DNA from: Sphingobacteriales bacterium
Lineage (GTDB): Bacteria; Bacteroidota; Bacteroidia; Chitinophagales; JADIYW01
Assembly: GCA_947460245.1 (NCBI GenBank)
Contig: CANHGL010000019.1
Coordinates: 1 to 34,693 of the forward strand
Reading direction: 5' to 3'
Length of the DNA: 34,693 nt
Position numbers and translations under genes: made by a program. Shown one piece after another: positions 1 through 9,403 of this stretch (its first letter is position 1; every line of letters begins with the position of its first letter). A model generated the notes under the pieces. That model was given only the letters and a program-made list of their open reading frames with translations. It had not been told where the DNA came from and ran no database searches.

Positions 1-1629
1 ACTCCGACTAGTTTAAAATCGGCATCTATTACTACTACAGGTGCAACACTAAGCTGGGCAGCGGTAACGGGAGCAACTAGTTATACATTGCAGTATAAAA
101 CTGCATCAGCAACTACCTGGACAACAGTAACAGGAATCACTACTGCATCAAGATCCTTAACGGGATTAACGGCCAGTACGACATACTCTTATCAGGTAAT
201 GGCTACCTGTACTGCAGGTGCGTCGGCTTATTCAACGGTATCTTCTTTTACTACTTTAACACCATGCGGAGTTCCTGCTGGTTTAGGAGCCGCATCTATT
301 ACTACTACAGGAGCAACAGTAAGCTGGGGAGCGGTAACAGGAGCAATAAATTACACTTTACAATATAAAGCATCCACAGCAACTGCCTGGATAATTATAA
401 GAGGTATTACTACAACATCCAGGGCATTAACCGGATTGTTATCCGGAACTACTTACAGTTTCCAGGTATTGGATAGCTGTTCTTCCGGTTTATCTGCTTA
501 TTCTACAGCCTCTACATTTACTACCCTTACTGCTTGTGGCGTACCTGCAAGTTTAACAGCTGCATCTATTACATCGTCTAGTGCTACATTGAGTTGGGCT
601 GCAATAACTGGGGCAACCAGTTATACTTTACAATATAAAGTATCAACAGCAACTACCTGGACGACAGTATCCGGTATAACTACAACATCCAGTGCATTAA
701 CAGGCTTAACGGCAAGTACAATTTATAACTATCAGGTATCTGCAACATGTGCATCTGGTGCTTCTGCATATTCTACTGTAGCCTCTTTTACAACTATTGC
801 GGCAAGTGTTACATATTGTGCTTCTAATGGAACTTCTCAGGCTTACGAGTGGATAGATCTAGTAAAATTAAAATCTATTAACAGAACATCTGGCTTGGAG
901 TCAGGGGGTTATTTAAATACGAGATTATCTACGGATCTGCCTATTGGTTCTGTGAATGATACCATCTATTTCAGTCCTGGCTTAAAGCAAACTACTTCAA
1001 CAGTATATTGGAAGGTGTATATTGATTATAATATGAATGGCCTCTTTACAGATACAGGAGAATTAGTTTATTCTGCAACTACTACCGGAAGTATAACTTA
1101 TTCCGGCGTATTTAATGTGCCTTCGGGTTTAGCTTCAGGATTAACCAGAATGCGTGTCATATTAAGCAATGCTGCAATAACATCTCCTTGTGGCACTTTC
1201 TCACGAGGTGAAGTGGAGGATTATACCATTAACCTGGTAGCATCCCTTGGAATAAAAGGAGGTGAGGCAATACCATCAACAACTGCATTTAGATCAGCTG
1301 ATGATTTTATTTTAGCAAGCCCAGTGGCAGAACAAAAAGAAGTTGTAAGTATAGTTAATGATGAAATTCTTTCTCTGTATCCAAATCCGGTAATTGCAGA
1401 TGATGTTCAGGTGAAATTTTCCATCAGCCATGCTGGTAATGTAGGAATAAAGCTATTGGATATATTAGGTCGTATTGTCTTGGAAGATGATAGCGCAGGT
1501 TATCTGAATGAAGGTGAGCATCTTCATACGCTCAGCCGTCTGGAAAATCTTACAAAGGGTACTTATGTATTGATTATAGTTGAGGATGGCCAGATGATTA
1601 TGAGTAGCCGTTTGTCCAAAGTCAGATAA
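1..1629 (+). CDS. Secreted fibronectin type III repeat protein with T9SS C-terminal sorting domain (5' partial)
   Basis: The frame is open from the first base of the window, so the start codon and N-terminus lie upstream; 542 codons are visible. From the N-terminal side there are three fibronectin-III-like modules of about 90 residues, each with a core resembling SWxAVTGATSYTLQYK and a paired-cysteine pattern (ATC or DSC, then CGVPA). A domain of about 130 residues follows, ending in GEVEDYTI, the hallmark of GEVED domains in Bacteroidota surface proteins. The last 85 or so residues (LSLYPNP, then a beta-rich KLLDILGR, then KGTYVL) form a type A T9SS sorting domain, so the protein should cross the outer membrane by the type IX system and be surface-attached or released. 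Thr, Ser and Ala dominate the repeats. The ligand is unknown; an adhesin or carbohydrate-associated role is only an inference. Confidence 0.9.
   Translation, partial: TPTSLKSASITTTGATLSWAAVTGATSYTLQYKTASATTWTTVTGITTASRSLTGLTASTTYSYQVMATCTAGASAYSTVSSFTTLTPCGVPAGLGAASITTTGATVSWGAVTGAINYTLQYKASTATAWIIIRGITTTSRALTGLLSGTTYSFQVLDSCSSGLSAYSTASTFTTLTACGVPASLTAASITSSSATLSWAAITGATSYTLQYKVSTATTWTTVSGITTTSSALTGLTASTIYNYQVSATCASGASAYSTVASFTTIAASVTYCASNGTSQAYEWIDLVKLKSINRTSGLESGGYLNTRLSTDLPIGSVNDTIYFSPGLKQTTSTVYWKVYIDYNMNGLFTDTGELVYSATTTGSITYSGVFNVPSGLASGLTRMRVILSNAAITSPCGTFSRGEVEDYTINLVASLGIKGGEAIPSTTAFRSADDFILASPVAEQKEVVSIVNDEILSLYPNPVIADDVQVKFSISHAGNVGIKLLDILGRIVLEDDSAGYLNEGEHLHTLSRLENLTKGTYVLIIVEDGQMIMSSRLSKVR
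22..790 (+). repeat. Tandem 270-bp FnIII-coding repeats
   Basis: The segment beginning GCATCTATTAC recurs at 22, 292 and 562, an exact 270-nt (90-codon) period. The first two copies are nearly identical over their first 50 or so bases; the third is more diverged. Further copies probably lie upstream of the window. The pattern suggests recent duplication or homogenisation of FnIII modules. Confidence 0.85.
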
Positions 1630-1653
1630 TTATTCTCTATAAATATAGAGATA

Positions 1654-2376
1654 CTAAGCTTCAAATAATTTAGCTATTCCATAAGCTGCTGCTGCTGCCA
1701 CTGCACCAATAGCTGTAACTTTTAGTGCGCCCTTAAGTAAAGGCTGTCCTGTTAATTTAGATTTGAAATATCCAAAGACAAAAAGACTTATAAGTGTAAC
1801 TATGGCTGAGTAAATAAGCCCACTATGGGGTTCTGCTGTAAAGAAATAAGGAGATAGCGGTATGATGCCACCCGCAATATAAGAGACTCCAATTGTAAAG
1901 GCAGAATTACGGGCACGCTTTGGATCCGGCTCTTCCAGATCCAATTCATACTTCATCATAAATTTTACCCACTTATTTTTATCCTTAGCCAATTCGTCTA
2001 CAGCTACATTTACAGTGGCTTCACTTAAGCCCATGTGCATAAAGATTTCTCTGGTTTCTGCTACTTCTTTTTCGCGTAAATTATCCACCTCATAATATTC
2101 TCTCTTTTGTTCAGAATCATAGTGGTCTATTTCTGCCCTGCCGGCTAAGTAGCCGCCCAGTCCCATGGCAATAGAGCCAGCAGCAATCTCTGCAATACCG
2201 GCAGTAATAACCAGTGACGACTGATCTACAGCACCACTTAAACCAGCAGCAAGTGCAAAAGGTACAGTAAGTCCATCAGACATACCAATAACTATATCTT
2301 TAATAAGATCGGAGCTTTTTACATGTTCTTCATTATGATCAATAAGGTGTCTGGTAGTTTCAGGATGTAAATGCAT
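1654..2376 (-). CDS. VIT1/CCC1-family Fe2+/Mn2+ transporter
   Basis: A 240-residue membrane protein of the vacuolar iron transporter family. The N-terminus carries HLIDHNEEHVKSSD, then a first membrane segment with the family pattern SDGLTVPFALAAGLSGA and a second with GIAEIAAGSIAMGLGGYLAGR. A charged cytosolic section (about residues 82-150, rich in Glu and Lys) corresponds to the metal-binding domain that precedes the last three membrane spans. Family members export or sequester ferrous iron or manganese. The start ATG at 2376 is the first in frame. It is the last gene of a minus-strand run behind aspS, a DinB-fold protein and a truncated haemoglobin, 83 bp after the haemoglobin stop, so co-transcription is plausible. 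Specificity for Fe or Mn cannot be read from the sequence. Confidence 0.9.
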   Translation of the reverse strand: MHLHPETTRHLIDHNEEHVKSSDLIKDIVIGMSDGLTVPFALAAGLSGAVDQSSLVITAGIAEIAAGSIAMGLGGYLAGRAEIDHYDSEQKREYYEVDNLREKEVAETREIFMHMGLSEATVNVAVDELAKDKNKWVKFMMKYELDLEEPDPKRARNSAFTIGVSYIAGGIIPLSPYFFTAEPHSGLIYSAIVTLISLFVFGYFKSKLTGQPLLKGALKVTAIGAVAAAAAYGIAKLFEA

Positions 2377-2459
2377 GGTACATATTTTATGATAAACAAA
2401 TTACGATTTTTTTTACGGAACTGAAGTTGGCCTTTTAAACTTATTAGAGTTTACTATCC

Positions 2460-2852
2460 TTAGGATGGAGGGTTATTGTGCAAGTATTTTATTTTATACA
2501 GCATTATGTCTGCCATAGATTGTGCTCTTGTCTTAGCTATTTCTGCTTTTTCTCCCTCAAAAAGTTCATTTATGCTTTCTTTCCAAAGTTCCAGCCATCT
2601 ATTGAAAAGATCTTCTGAAAGCGGAAATTTTCTATCTAATGCAATATGTTTCTCTGTAACATTACCTCTGTAGTTATTTGCATCAAGTAGAATACTATCC
2701 CAGAAGTCTGCCACAGTATGTAGGTGTATTTGTAAATGTTCCAGTACTGTTTCTCGGAAAATATATTGCAGCATTGTGTCTTCTAATAATTTTTTATAGA
2801 AGAGTGCAATAAGTTGGTCTATATCGTGTCGGGTGCTAATATCTTTTTGCAT
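2460..2852 (-). CDS. Group III truncated haemoglobin
   Basis: A 130-residue globin of the truncated (2-over-2) group III type. Visible family features are the B-helix Tyr19 in LIALFYKKLL, FW at residues 50-51, and the segment around EKHIALDRKFPL in which His69 is the likely proximal haem ligand, followed by FNRWLELW. Group III globins bind O2 or NO in the cytoplasm; detoxification of reactive nitrogen or oxygen species is the usual proposal, but the role here is not shown. It starts 30 bp after the DinB-fold gene stop and sits in the aspS-dinB-like-glb-vit run. Haem iron and the adjacent iron/manganese transporter form a loose metal theme, which is an inference only. Confidence 0.88.
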   Translation of the reverse strand: MQKDISTRHDIDQLIALFYKKLLEDTMLQYIFRETVLEHLQIHLHTVADFWDSILLDANNYRGNVTEKHIALDRKFPLSEDLFNRWLELWKESINELFEGEKAEIAKTRAQSMADIMLYKIKYLHNNPPS

Positions 2853-2882
2853 ATAATTCTTAAATAGTAATTCTAAATTAAA

Positions 2883-3350
2883 TTACTCCCATATATCTGC
2901 ACTGGGCACTTGTAGTTGTCGTAAACAAAGCCTAAGCTGTCCTGCATGATAGGCTTCATGATAGCTTATCTCGGATAGAAATCTACGTAAGGGTGTCAAG
3001 CCTTTTTTGCGTCGAATGATTAGGCTGTCGAGTTCTTCTTCACTTAAGGAATATATAAGCTGTAGAAAGGCATCTCTGTGTATGTTATTGTTTTCCAGCT
3101 CCTGAGATACAGCATTCAGAGGTCGATTACCAAATATTAAATTATAGTCCAGATGAGTACTATCTCGTTGCAGAATAGTCTGTCTGTACCACTCATCACA
3201 GTCGAGAATATGCCGGACCATTTCGAGTAACGACATTGCATTGTCATAAGGTCTCCAGTGGAGAAAAGTTTCAGGTATGGTATCCCAAACGAGTATGCTT
3301 CTTCTTCGGCTCTCCTCCAGCTGTAACAGAATGATGTCTTTAGATAGCAT
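2883..3350 (-). CDS. DinB/YfiT-like four-helix bundle protein
   Basis: A 155-residue protein with the DinB-superfamily layout: a first helix with the start of the motif near LEESRRRS, a metal-ligand candidate His47 in MVRHILDCDEWY, and a C-terminal HEAYHAGQLR in which His131 and His135 complete the usual three-histidine metal site. Members include thiol-dependent transferases (bacillithiol or mycothiol S-transferases) and many proteins of unknown function; nothing here fixes a substrate. The ATG overlaps the aspS stop in a TAATG junction, so translation is probably coupled to aspS. This is not the DNA polymerase also called DinB. Confidence 0.85.
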   Translation of the reverse strand: MLSKDIILLQLEESRRRSILVWDTIPETFLHWRPYDNAMSLLEMVRHILDCDEWYRQTILQRDSTHLDYNLIFGNRPLNAVSQELENNNIHRDAFLQLIYSLSEEELDSLIIRRKKGLTPLRRFLSEISYHEAYHAGQLRLCLRQLQVPSADIWE

Positions 3351-5095
3351 TACTCTGAGATCTTAATATTGAGCTCTTTTAGCTGAGCCTCTGCAATGGT
3401 AGAAGGAGAATCCAGCATCACATCACGTCCGGAATTATTTTTCGGGAAAGCGATATAATCGCGGATGGTATCCACTCCATTCATCACCGCGCATAGTCTG
3501 TCAAAGCCAAATGCTAATCCACCGTGAGGAGGGGCGCCATATTCAAATGCATTCATTAAGAATCCAAATTGTTTCTGTGCTTCTTCATCAGTAAATCCAA
3601 GTCGCTTGAACATTTCTGCTTGTAAGCCCTTGTCATAAATACGTATGGATCCTCCGCCCAATTCCACACCGTTCATGGCGAGGTCATATGCGTCTGCCCG
3701 CACTCTGCCCGGTTCTGTGTATAAGAATCCGATATCGTCTTTTTTAGGGGATGTGAATGGGTGGTGCATTGCGAACCATCTGTTTTCTTCTTCTACGTAT
3801 TCTAATAAGGGGAAGTCGAGTACCCAAAGCGGTTTGAAGTCATCCTTCCTGCGCAGTCCCAAGCGATTTCCCATCTCGAGGCGTAGTTCATTCATTTGTT
3901 TGCGTACTTTATCCGTATTACCGCATAACACCAGCAGTAAATCACCAGGCTTCATAGAGGCTTTCTCTGCCCATTTTTTTAGTTCTTCTTCGCTGTAGAA
4001 CTTATCTACAGAAGATTTTAGCGTGCCATCTGTATTGTAGCGTAAGTAAATTAACCCTGTTGCGCCTATCTGCGGACGTTTAACGAAATCTGTCAATTCG
4101 TCTAACTGCTTGCGGGTAAATTCTGCACAATTTTCGGCATTGATACCAATTACTAGTTCAGCATTATCAAATATGCTGAACCCTTTACTTTTTACTGTGT
4201 CATTCATCTCAACGAAAGTCATACCGAAGCGAATGTCCGGCTTGTCGCTCCCATACGTTTTCATCGCATCATCATATTGCATGCGCGGAAAATCTCCCAA
4301 TTCAATTCCTTTTACCGCTTTAAATACATGCTTGATAAGTCCTTCAAACATATTCAGAATATCTTCCTGTTCTACAAACGACATTTCGCAATCTATTTGC
4401 GTGAACTCTGGTTGACGGTCTGCACGCAAGTCTTCATCTCTGAAACATTTAGTGATTTGATAGTATTTATCAAATCCGGATACCATGAGTAGTTGTTTAA
4501 ATGTTTGTGGTGATTGAGGTAGTGCATAAAATTCACCAGGGTTCATTCTGGAGGGTACTATAAAATCGCGGGCACCTTCCGGAGTAGATTTAATAAGGAA
4601 AGGTGTTTCAATATCTAAAAATCCATTCGCATTCATATAGCTACGTACTTCATGTCCAACTTTATGTCGGAACATAATTTTTTCTTGTACTTCATTTCTG
4701 CGTAAATCCAGATAGCGGTATTGCATTCGGATATCATCGCCTCCGTCGGTATCATTTTCTATGGTAAATGGAGGTGTTTTAGATTCGCTGAGTATACGGA
4801 AGTCACTTACGATGATTTCAATATCTCCTGTATGAATTTTTGGATTTTTATTACTCCTTTCTACCACTTTTCCTTCAGCCTGGATAACAAATTCTCTTCC
4901 TAGTCTTTTTGCTCTGTCGAATAGTAAATTATTAGCCTCGTTATTAAAGACAATTTGCGTAATGCCATATCGGTCTCTTACGTCTACGAATAATAATTCA
5001 CCAAAATTACGGGTGGTTTGTACCCATCCTGAAAGTTGTACGGATTGATTTATATTCTGTAATGTTAATTCTCCGCAGGTATGACTTCTGTACAT
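3350..5095 (-). CDS. aspS: Aspartyl-tRNA synthetase
   Basis: A 581-residue class IIb aminoacyl-tRNA synthetase of the bacterial type that charges tRNA-Asp with aspartate in the cytoplasm. Residues 1 to about 105 form the N-terminal OB-fold anticodon-binding domain ([21 protein letters not shown]). Motif 1 lies near FLDIETPFL, motif 2 is [16 protein letters not shown] (about 218-233) and motif 3 is [10 protein letters not shown] near the C-terminus. The bacterial GAD insertion occupies roughly residues 280-400. Length is normal for the family. A candidate -7 element TATTTTTG lies upstream at 5150-5157. The stop codon overlaps the start of the next gene by one base. Whether it is discriminating (Asp only) or also charges tRNA-Asn is not decided from sequence. 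Confidence 0.98.
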   Translation of the reverse strand: MYRSHTCGELTLQNINQSVQLSGWVQTTRNFGELLFVDVRDRYGITQIVFNNEANNLLFDRAKRLGREFVIQAEGKVVERSNKNPKIHTGDIEIIVSDFRILSESKTPPFTIENDTDGGDDIRMQYRYLDLRRNEVQEKIMFRHKVGHEVRSYMNANGFLDIETPFLIKSTPEGARDFIVPSRMNPGEFYALPQSPQTFKQLLMVSGFDKYYQITKCFRDEDLRADRQPEFTQIDCEMSFVEQEDILNMFEGLIKHVFKAVKGIELGDFPRMQYDDAMKTYGSDKPDIRFGMTFVEMNDTVKSKGFSIFDNAELVIGINAENCAEFTRKQLDELTDFVKRPQIGATGLIYLRYNTDGTLKSSVDKFYSEEELKKWAEKASMKPGDLLLVLCGNTDKVRKQMNELRLEMGNRLGLRRKDDFKPLWVLDFPLLEYVEEENRWFAMHHPFTSPKKDDIGFLYTEPGRVRADAYDLAMNGVELGGGSIRIYDKGLQAEMFKRLGFTDEEAQKQFGFLMNAFEYGAPPHGGLAFGFDRLCAVMNGVDTIRDYIAFPKNNSGRDVMLDSPSTIAEAQLKELNIKISE

Positions 5096-5149
5096 CTTTT
5101 GGTATTTAGTAGTGAGTATTAAGTATCAAGATTCACAAGGATACGCATG

Positions 5150-5157
5150 CAAAAATA
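5150..5157 (-). promoter_or_regulatory. Candidate -7 promoter element upstream of aspS
   Basis: On the minus strand this reads TATTTTTG, a full match to the Bacteroidota -7 consensus TAnnTTTG, 54 bp upstream of the aspS ATG. No clear TTG -33 element is seen at the right distance, so the call is tentative. Confidence 0.4.
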
Positions 5158-5200
5158 CGAAGATAAATATTAAAAAGAGGTTACTATTGAGGATGTAGGT

Positions 5201-6154
5201 CTATGCTTTATACGTACTCACAATTGCTTCATAATTCTCTGCAAACTCTTTATAGACTGCGGTAATACCTTCGCGAAGCTCTGTGGAATGTTTCCATCCA
5301 AGTTCGTGGAGCTTAGTTACATCGGTTAACTTTCGTGGAGTTCCATCCGGTTTAGTGGTGTCATGAACGATCTGACCTTCAAATCCAACAATTTCTTTAA
5401 TTAAGAGGGCTAAATCTTTAATAGTGATTTCCTCCCCACTCCCGCAGTTTACGAACTCTTCCCCATTATAATGTTGCATCAAAAAGAATAATGCATCTGC
5501 GAGGTCGTCAGCATGTAGAAATTCTCTGAAGGGAGATCCAGAGCCCCACATCACAACTTCTGTTGCATTATTTATTTTCGCTTCATGGAATTTTCTTATC
5601 AGCGCGGGAAGTACGTGCGAATTATTTAAATCATAATTATCATTAGGGCCGTATAAATTCGTGGGCATTGCGGAAATAAAATTACATCCGTACTGTCGTT
5701 TGTAGCTTTCACAAAGTTTTATACCTGCAATTTTTGCAATGGCATAAGGCTCATTGGTTTCTTCCAGGTAGCCACTCAAGAGATAAGATTCCTTCAAGGG
5801 TTGAGGAGCCATCTTAGGGTAAATACAGGTGCTGCCCAGGAAGAGCAGTTTTTTTACATGATATTTGAAAGCAGCATGAATGGTGTTGCTTTCAATCATG
5901 AGATTTTCATATAGGAAGTCTGCCCGGTAAATATTGTTAGCTTGAATGCCACCAACTTTTGCTGCTGCTACAAAGACGTAGTCGGGCTGGTTGGTTTCAA
6001 ACCAAGCATTAGTTTCAGCTTGGTTGACAAGATTTAATGCTTTTGAAGCAGCAGTGAGGATATTTGTAAAACCTTCTTGTTTTAATTTCCGTACGATAGC
6101 AGATCCTACCATACCGTTATGTCCTGCTACATATATTTTTGAATGTTTATCCAT
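5201..6154 (-). CDS. fcl: GDP-L-fucose synthase
   Basis: A 317-residue NAD(P)-dependent epimerase-reductase of the extended SDR family, which converts GDP-4-keto-6-deoxy-mannose to GDP-L-fucose, the donor for fucosylated surface glycans. It shows the Rossmann motif GHNGMVGSA (11-19), the catalytic Ser108 in LGSTCIYP, and the YxxxK pair Tyr137/Lys141 in PYAIAK. I place the start at the ATG at 6154. The frame also extends three codons to a TTG at 6163, but that start adds no conserved residue. It follows gmd with a short gap and supplies the next step of the same pathway, so the two genes form a metabolic pair and a likely operon. Confidence 0.95.
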   Translation of the reverse strand: MDKHSKIYVAGHNGMVGSAIVRKLKQEGFTNILTAASKALNLVNQAETNAWFETNQPDYVFVAAAKVGGIQANNIYRADFLYENLMIESNTIHAAFKYHVKKLLFLGSTCIYPKMAPQPLKESYLLSGYLEETNEPYAIAKIAGIKLCESYKRQYGCNFISAMPTNLYGPNDNYDLNNSHVLPALIRKFHEAKINNATEVVMWGSGSPFREFLHADDLADALFFLMQHYNGEEFVNCGSGEEITIKDLALLIKEIVGFEGQIVHDTTKPDGTPRKLTDVTKLHELGWKHSTELREGITAVYKEFAENYEAIVSTYKA

Positions 6155-6209
6155 AGGAGTCAATGGTCGTTAGTAATAGTATATCAAGCCATTGTCTGTC
6201 GGCTATTTA

Positions 6210-7322
6210 TTATTCGTGATAGTTGAAAATCTTATGCCCGCCTTCTAGTAAATATTTATCTCTCTGAAATAACTGAATATCTGCCTGCATCATGTCTTTT
6301 ACTAATGAGGCAAGGTCATGCTTTGGTATCCAGCCTAATTTGGTATTTGACTTTGTTGGATCTCCAATTAGTAAATCTACTTCTGTAGGTCGGAAATAGC
6401 GAGGATCTATGGCAATCACTTCTTTGCCGATTTCTACCTGATATGCAGGATTGCTACAGCTTACGATATAGCCTTTTTCTTCAATGCCTGTTCCTTTAAA
6501 CTCCACTTCAATGCCTGCTTCCTGAAAAGCCATACGAACAAACTCGCGTACTTCAGTTGTTTTGCCAGTTGCGATTACATAATCGTCCGGTTCTGATTGC
6601 TGTAGGATAAGATACATCGCTTCTACATAGTCTTTTGCATGCCCCCAGTCTCTTTTTGCATTTAAGTTTCCAAGGAATAATTTATCCTGTAATCCAAGGG
6701 CAATCTTAGATACAGCTCGTGTGATTTTTCTGGTTACAAAGGTTTCTCCCCGAAGTGGAGATTCGTGGTTGAATAAGATGCCATTACAGGCAAATATACC
6801 ATAGGCTTCTCTGTAGTTTACTGTGATCCAATAGGCGTACATTTTAGCTACAGCGTAAGGTGAACGCGGATAAAATGGTGTCTTTTCTGATTGAGGTATT
6901 TCTTGTACTTTACCGTATAATTCAGAGGTAGATGCCTGGTATAATTTGGTTTTATTTTCCAACTTTAAGATACGTATTGCCTCAAGCAGTCGGAGCGAAC
7001 CCACTGCATCTACATTGGCAGTATATTCTGGCGTATCAAAACTTACCTTCACATGGCTCATAGCGCCAAGGTTGTAAATTTCATCTGGCTGCACATCCTG
7101 GATAATGCGGATAAGGTTAGTAGAATCTGAAAGATCTCCGAAATGCAATACAAAGTTTCGATTATCAATATGGGGATCTTGATACAAGTGATCGATACGG
7201 TCTGTATTGAAAAGAGAACTTCTCCTCTTAATACCGTGCACTTCATAGCCCTTCTTTAGCAAAAGTTCTGCTAGATATGCGCCATCTTGTCCCGTAATTC
7301 CTGTTATAAGTGCTTTTTTCAT
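6210..7322 (-). CDS. gmd: GDP-mannose 4,6-dehydratase
   Basis: A 370-residue extended SDR enzyme that makes GDP-4-keto-6-deoxy-D-mannose from GDP-mannose, the precursor of GDP-L-fucose and other deoxy sugars. The N-terminus carries the cofactor motif [12 protein letters not shown] (8-19). The catalytic region has [11 protein letters not shown] (131-141), with Thr132 and Glu134 at the expected sites, and Tyr156/Lys160 in SPYAVAK. Length fits the family (about 350-375). The fcl gene starts 55 bp downstream, so the pair gives the complete de novo GDP-fucose route. A candidate -7 element is at 7399-7406. The gene is divergent from purN across a 113-bp spacer. Confidence 0.97.
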   Translation of the reverse strand: MKKALITGITGQDGAYLAELLLKKGYEVHGIKRRSSLFNTDRIDHLYQDPHIDNRNFVLHFGDLSDSTNLIRIIQDVQPDEIYNLGAMSHVKVSFDTPEYTANVDAVGSLRLLEAIRILKLENKTKLYQASTSELYGKVQEIPQSEKTPFYPRSPYAVAKMYAYWITVNYREAYGIFACNGILFNHESPLRGETFVTRKITRAVSKIALGLQDKLFLGNLNAKRDWGHAKDYVEAMYLILQQSEPDDYVIATGKTTEVREFVRMAFQEAGIEVEFKGTGIEEKGYIVSCSNPAYQVEIGKEVIAIDPRYFRPTEVDLLIGDPTKSNTKLGWIPKHDLASLVKDMMQADIQLFQRDKYLLEGGHKIFNYHE

Positions 7323-7398
7323 CTTTTAGATTTTGTTGAGCAGTAGCCTTTGATTGGTGGTAGCCCGTACTTACTGCCTTGTAAATTAAATAAGTTCA

Positions 7399-7406
7399 CA
7401 AAAATA
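7399..7406 (-). promoter_or_regulatory. Candidate -7 promoter element upstream of gmd
   Basis: The minus strand reads TATTTTTG, matching TAnnTTTG, 76 bp before the gmd ATG and within the gmd/purN divergent spacer. A good TTG -33 element at 19-20 bp is not evident. Confidence 0.35.
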
Positions 7407-7435
7407 CGTCAATTTTTCGTTTTTTTACGCTGAAG

Positions 7436-8011
7436 ATGAAGCAAAAATTGGCCATATTCTTATCTGGAACAGGTTCAAATGCCCGTAATATATGTCATTA
7501 TTTTAAGGGCCATTCCAAAATAGAAGTAGTATTGCTGTTGAGCAATAACGAGTATTCAGGTGCTCTGGCAATTGGTAAAGAGTTCGGTATACCCCATCTT
7601 ATTTTTTCGCGGGATGAGTTTTCCAATTCCGATTTCGTTTTACAGCAGTTAATGCTGCACGATGTAAATACTATAGTGCTCGCAGGATTTTTGTGGCTGA
7701 TACCTCAGAATTTATTGAAGCATTATAAAGATCAAATCATAAATATTCATCCTTCTCTATTGCCAAAGTATGGTGGAAGAGGCATGCATGGGCATCATGT
7801 ACATCAGGCAGTATTTGAACATAAAGAAGCCTATTCAGGAATTACCATTCATTTGTGCAACGAGGAATATGATAAGGGGAAAATTTTGTTTCAGCAAATA
7901 ATGGCATTAAACGATAGTGATACGCCGGATACTATTGCTGCTAAAGTGCTGCAACTAGAGCATGAGTATTATCCCCGGGTGATTGAAGATTTTATCTTGG
8001 GAAAGTTGTAA
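7436..8011 (+). CDS. purN: Phosphoribosylglycinamide formyltransferase
   Basis: A 191-residue GART enzyme that transfers the formyl group of 10-formyl-THF to GAR in step 3 of purine synthesis. The phosphate-binding loop GTGSNARNI is at residues 11-19. The catalytic triad is recognisable as Asn103 and His105 in INIHPSLLP plus Asp146 in EEYDKGKI. Length is typical. The gene is transcribed divergently from gmd and ends three bases short of the convergent methyltransferase gene. purH, a later step of the pathway, lies about 2.3 kb downstream, with unrelated minus-strand genes in between. Confidence 0.96.
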   Translation: MKQKLAIFLSGTGSNARNICHYFKGHSKIEVVLLLSNNEYSGALAIGKEFGIPHLIFSRDEFSNSDFVLQQLMLHDVNTIVLAGFLWLIPQNLLKHYKDQIINIHPSLLPKYGGRGMHGHHVHQAVFEHKEAYSGITIHLCNEEYDKGKILFQQIMALNDSDTPDTIAAKVLQLEHEYYPRVIEDFILGKL

Positions 8012-8014
8012 ATA

Positions 8015-8644
8015 CTATAAGGTGCTTTTCCTTTTAAAGCTGCAGAAGATAAAATTTTGTAGTGTGTCAAAAGGAGTTTTATGGTCTACATAAATACACT
8101 TGATCTTCTCAAAATATTTTTCCATTCTGTGGGTTAAGGATTCTTCTGAGTATTGCTGAATCTCAATGCCGCTACATTTTTTAGGTCCACTTTCTGAGAA
8201 AGTTCCAATGATTACTTTACCATCGGGTGTTATGCTCTGTTGTACTATTTCTATATACTTTGCGATGTCTTTTTCTGTTGTCAGAAAGTGAAAAGCAGCT
8301 CTGTCGTGCCAGCAATCGTATTGTTCGGTGGGTTTAAAATTTGTGATGTCGGAAGTGATCCACGTCACTTTGTCAGCCCTTTCTCCTAGTCTGACTTTTG
8401 CTCTTTCAATGGCGGTTTCAGATATATCCAGTAAGGAAATATCCTCATAACCCATCTTTAATAAGTAATCCGCCAAAAAGCTGTCTCCGCCGCCAATATC
8501 AATAATTTTTGCAGAAGCGGGGATATCTAATTCCTTTATAAAATCTAAAGAAGTGACCGGGTTGGGCTGGAACCAGCTTACTTCATTTAGCAATTTTGTT
8601 TGGTAGATATTTTCCCAATGCTGTTGTCTGTCGGATGATTCCAT
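8015..8644 (-). CDS. Class I SAM-dependent methyltransferase
   Basis: A 209-residue Rossmann-fold methyltransferase. Motif I is IIDIGGGDSFLADYLL (about 47-62) followed by the acidic strand end SLLDIS, and motif IV is near the unusual CWHDRAAFHFLT. The N-terminus HWENIYQTKLLNEVSWFQ is a recurrent signature of a subfamily of small bacterial methyltransferases annotated only generically. The substrate is unknown. It faces purN convergently with almost no spacer and is followed upstream by a GNAT gene on the same strand, 63 bp away. Confidence 0.88.
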   Translation of the reverse strand: MESSDRQQHWENIYQTKLLNEVSWFQPNPVTSLDFIKELDIPASAKIIDIGGGDSFLADYLLKMGYEDISLLDISETAIERAKVRLGERADKVTWITSDITNFKPTEQYDCWHDRAAFHFLTTEKDIAKYIEIVQQSITPDGKVIIGTFSESGPKKCSGIEIQQYSEESLTHRMEKYFEKIKCIYVDHKTPFDTLQNFIFCSFKRKSTL

Positions 8645-8707
8645 TTTTTAGATTGATAGTTTAATTTAATCTAAACTAATTTATTGATTTCTGCTTCAGC
8701 AGAATTA

Positions 8708-9256
8708 CTATTTTTCTTGTTCTGTTTCTAGTTTTGCATATAAGTCTAAGCTTATGAATTTTCCATTTTTTATTTCACAGTCTTTCATCGTTCCTTCATG
8801 TTTGAAGTCAAGTTTCTGCATGGCTCTCTTGCAGTTAAAATTATCTGTTTCTACAAATCCTTCTATTCTGTGTAGGTTTAACTTATCAAAACCATAGCTG
8901 CAAATAATAGGCATTGTTTCAGTCATAATTCCTTGTCCCCAGAAATCCTTTAGCAGCCAAAGTCCAATTTCTGCTTTCTTGTGTTCCATGTTAAGGCCGT
9001 TAAGTCCTCCTGCTCCATAAAATATTTTATTATCTAATGAGCAAATAGCCCACCATATTCCCGTATAATTTTCTTCCAAATCTTTAAAAAATGTCATTTG
9101 TGCTTTTGTTTCTTCTAACGTTTTATAGCTAACTCCGTAATATTTTATAATATCTGGGTCAGAGAGTCCCTTAAATACATTTTCTAAGTCACTCTCAATA
9201 AATTGCCTTAGCAATAACCTGTCTGTAGTAATTATTGGAAAATTATCTGTTGTCAT
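8708..9256 (-). CDS. GNAT-family N-acetyltransferase (RimJ/RimL-like)
   Basis: A 182-residue acetyltransferase with the RimJ/RimL N-terminal pattern ITTDRLLLRQFIESDLENVFKGLSD, a central strand ending IGLWLLKDFWGQGIM that corresponds to the acetyl-CoA pyrophosphate-binding loop, and ETDNFNCKRAMQKLDFKHEG, the typical NxxSxxxMEKxGF-like region with Ala in place of Ser. This group acetylates protein N-termini or small amines; the target here is unknown. The ATG at 9256 is the first in frame. Confidence 0.88.
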   Translation of the reverse strand: MTTDNFPIITTDRLLLRQFIESDLENVFKGLSDPDIIKYYGVSYKTLEETKAQMTFFKDLEENYTGIWWAICSLDNKIFYGAGGLNGLNMEHKKAEIGLWLLKDFWGQGIMTETMPIICSYGFDKLNLHRIEGFVETDNFNCKRAMQKLDFKHEGTMKDCEIKNGKFISLDLYAKLETEQEK

Positions 9257-9403
9257 TGAATTATTTTTACATGCATTAGCCGTTAAGGTTTTCTGGTTTT
9301 TGTATTTTATTATAGAGCTAACTGAAAGATTTTGCTTTTTTAAAAATTAAAGAATTAATACTGTGTGTAATACATTTTGTAGAATCTTCTTTTTCGCAAC
9401 AGT

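Noticed and set aside
3645-4903. Several plus-strand ORFs opposite aspS
   Set aside because: They are antisense to a well-conserved synthetase and show no family features of their own.
6155-6163. TTG start for fcl three codons upstream
   Set aside because: The ATG at 6154 gives the normal family N-terminus, and the extra residues carry no conserved feature.
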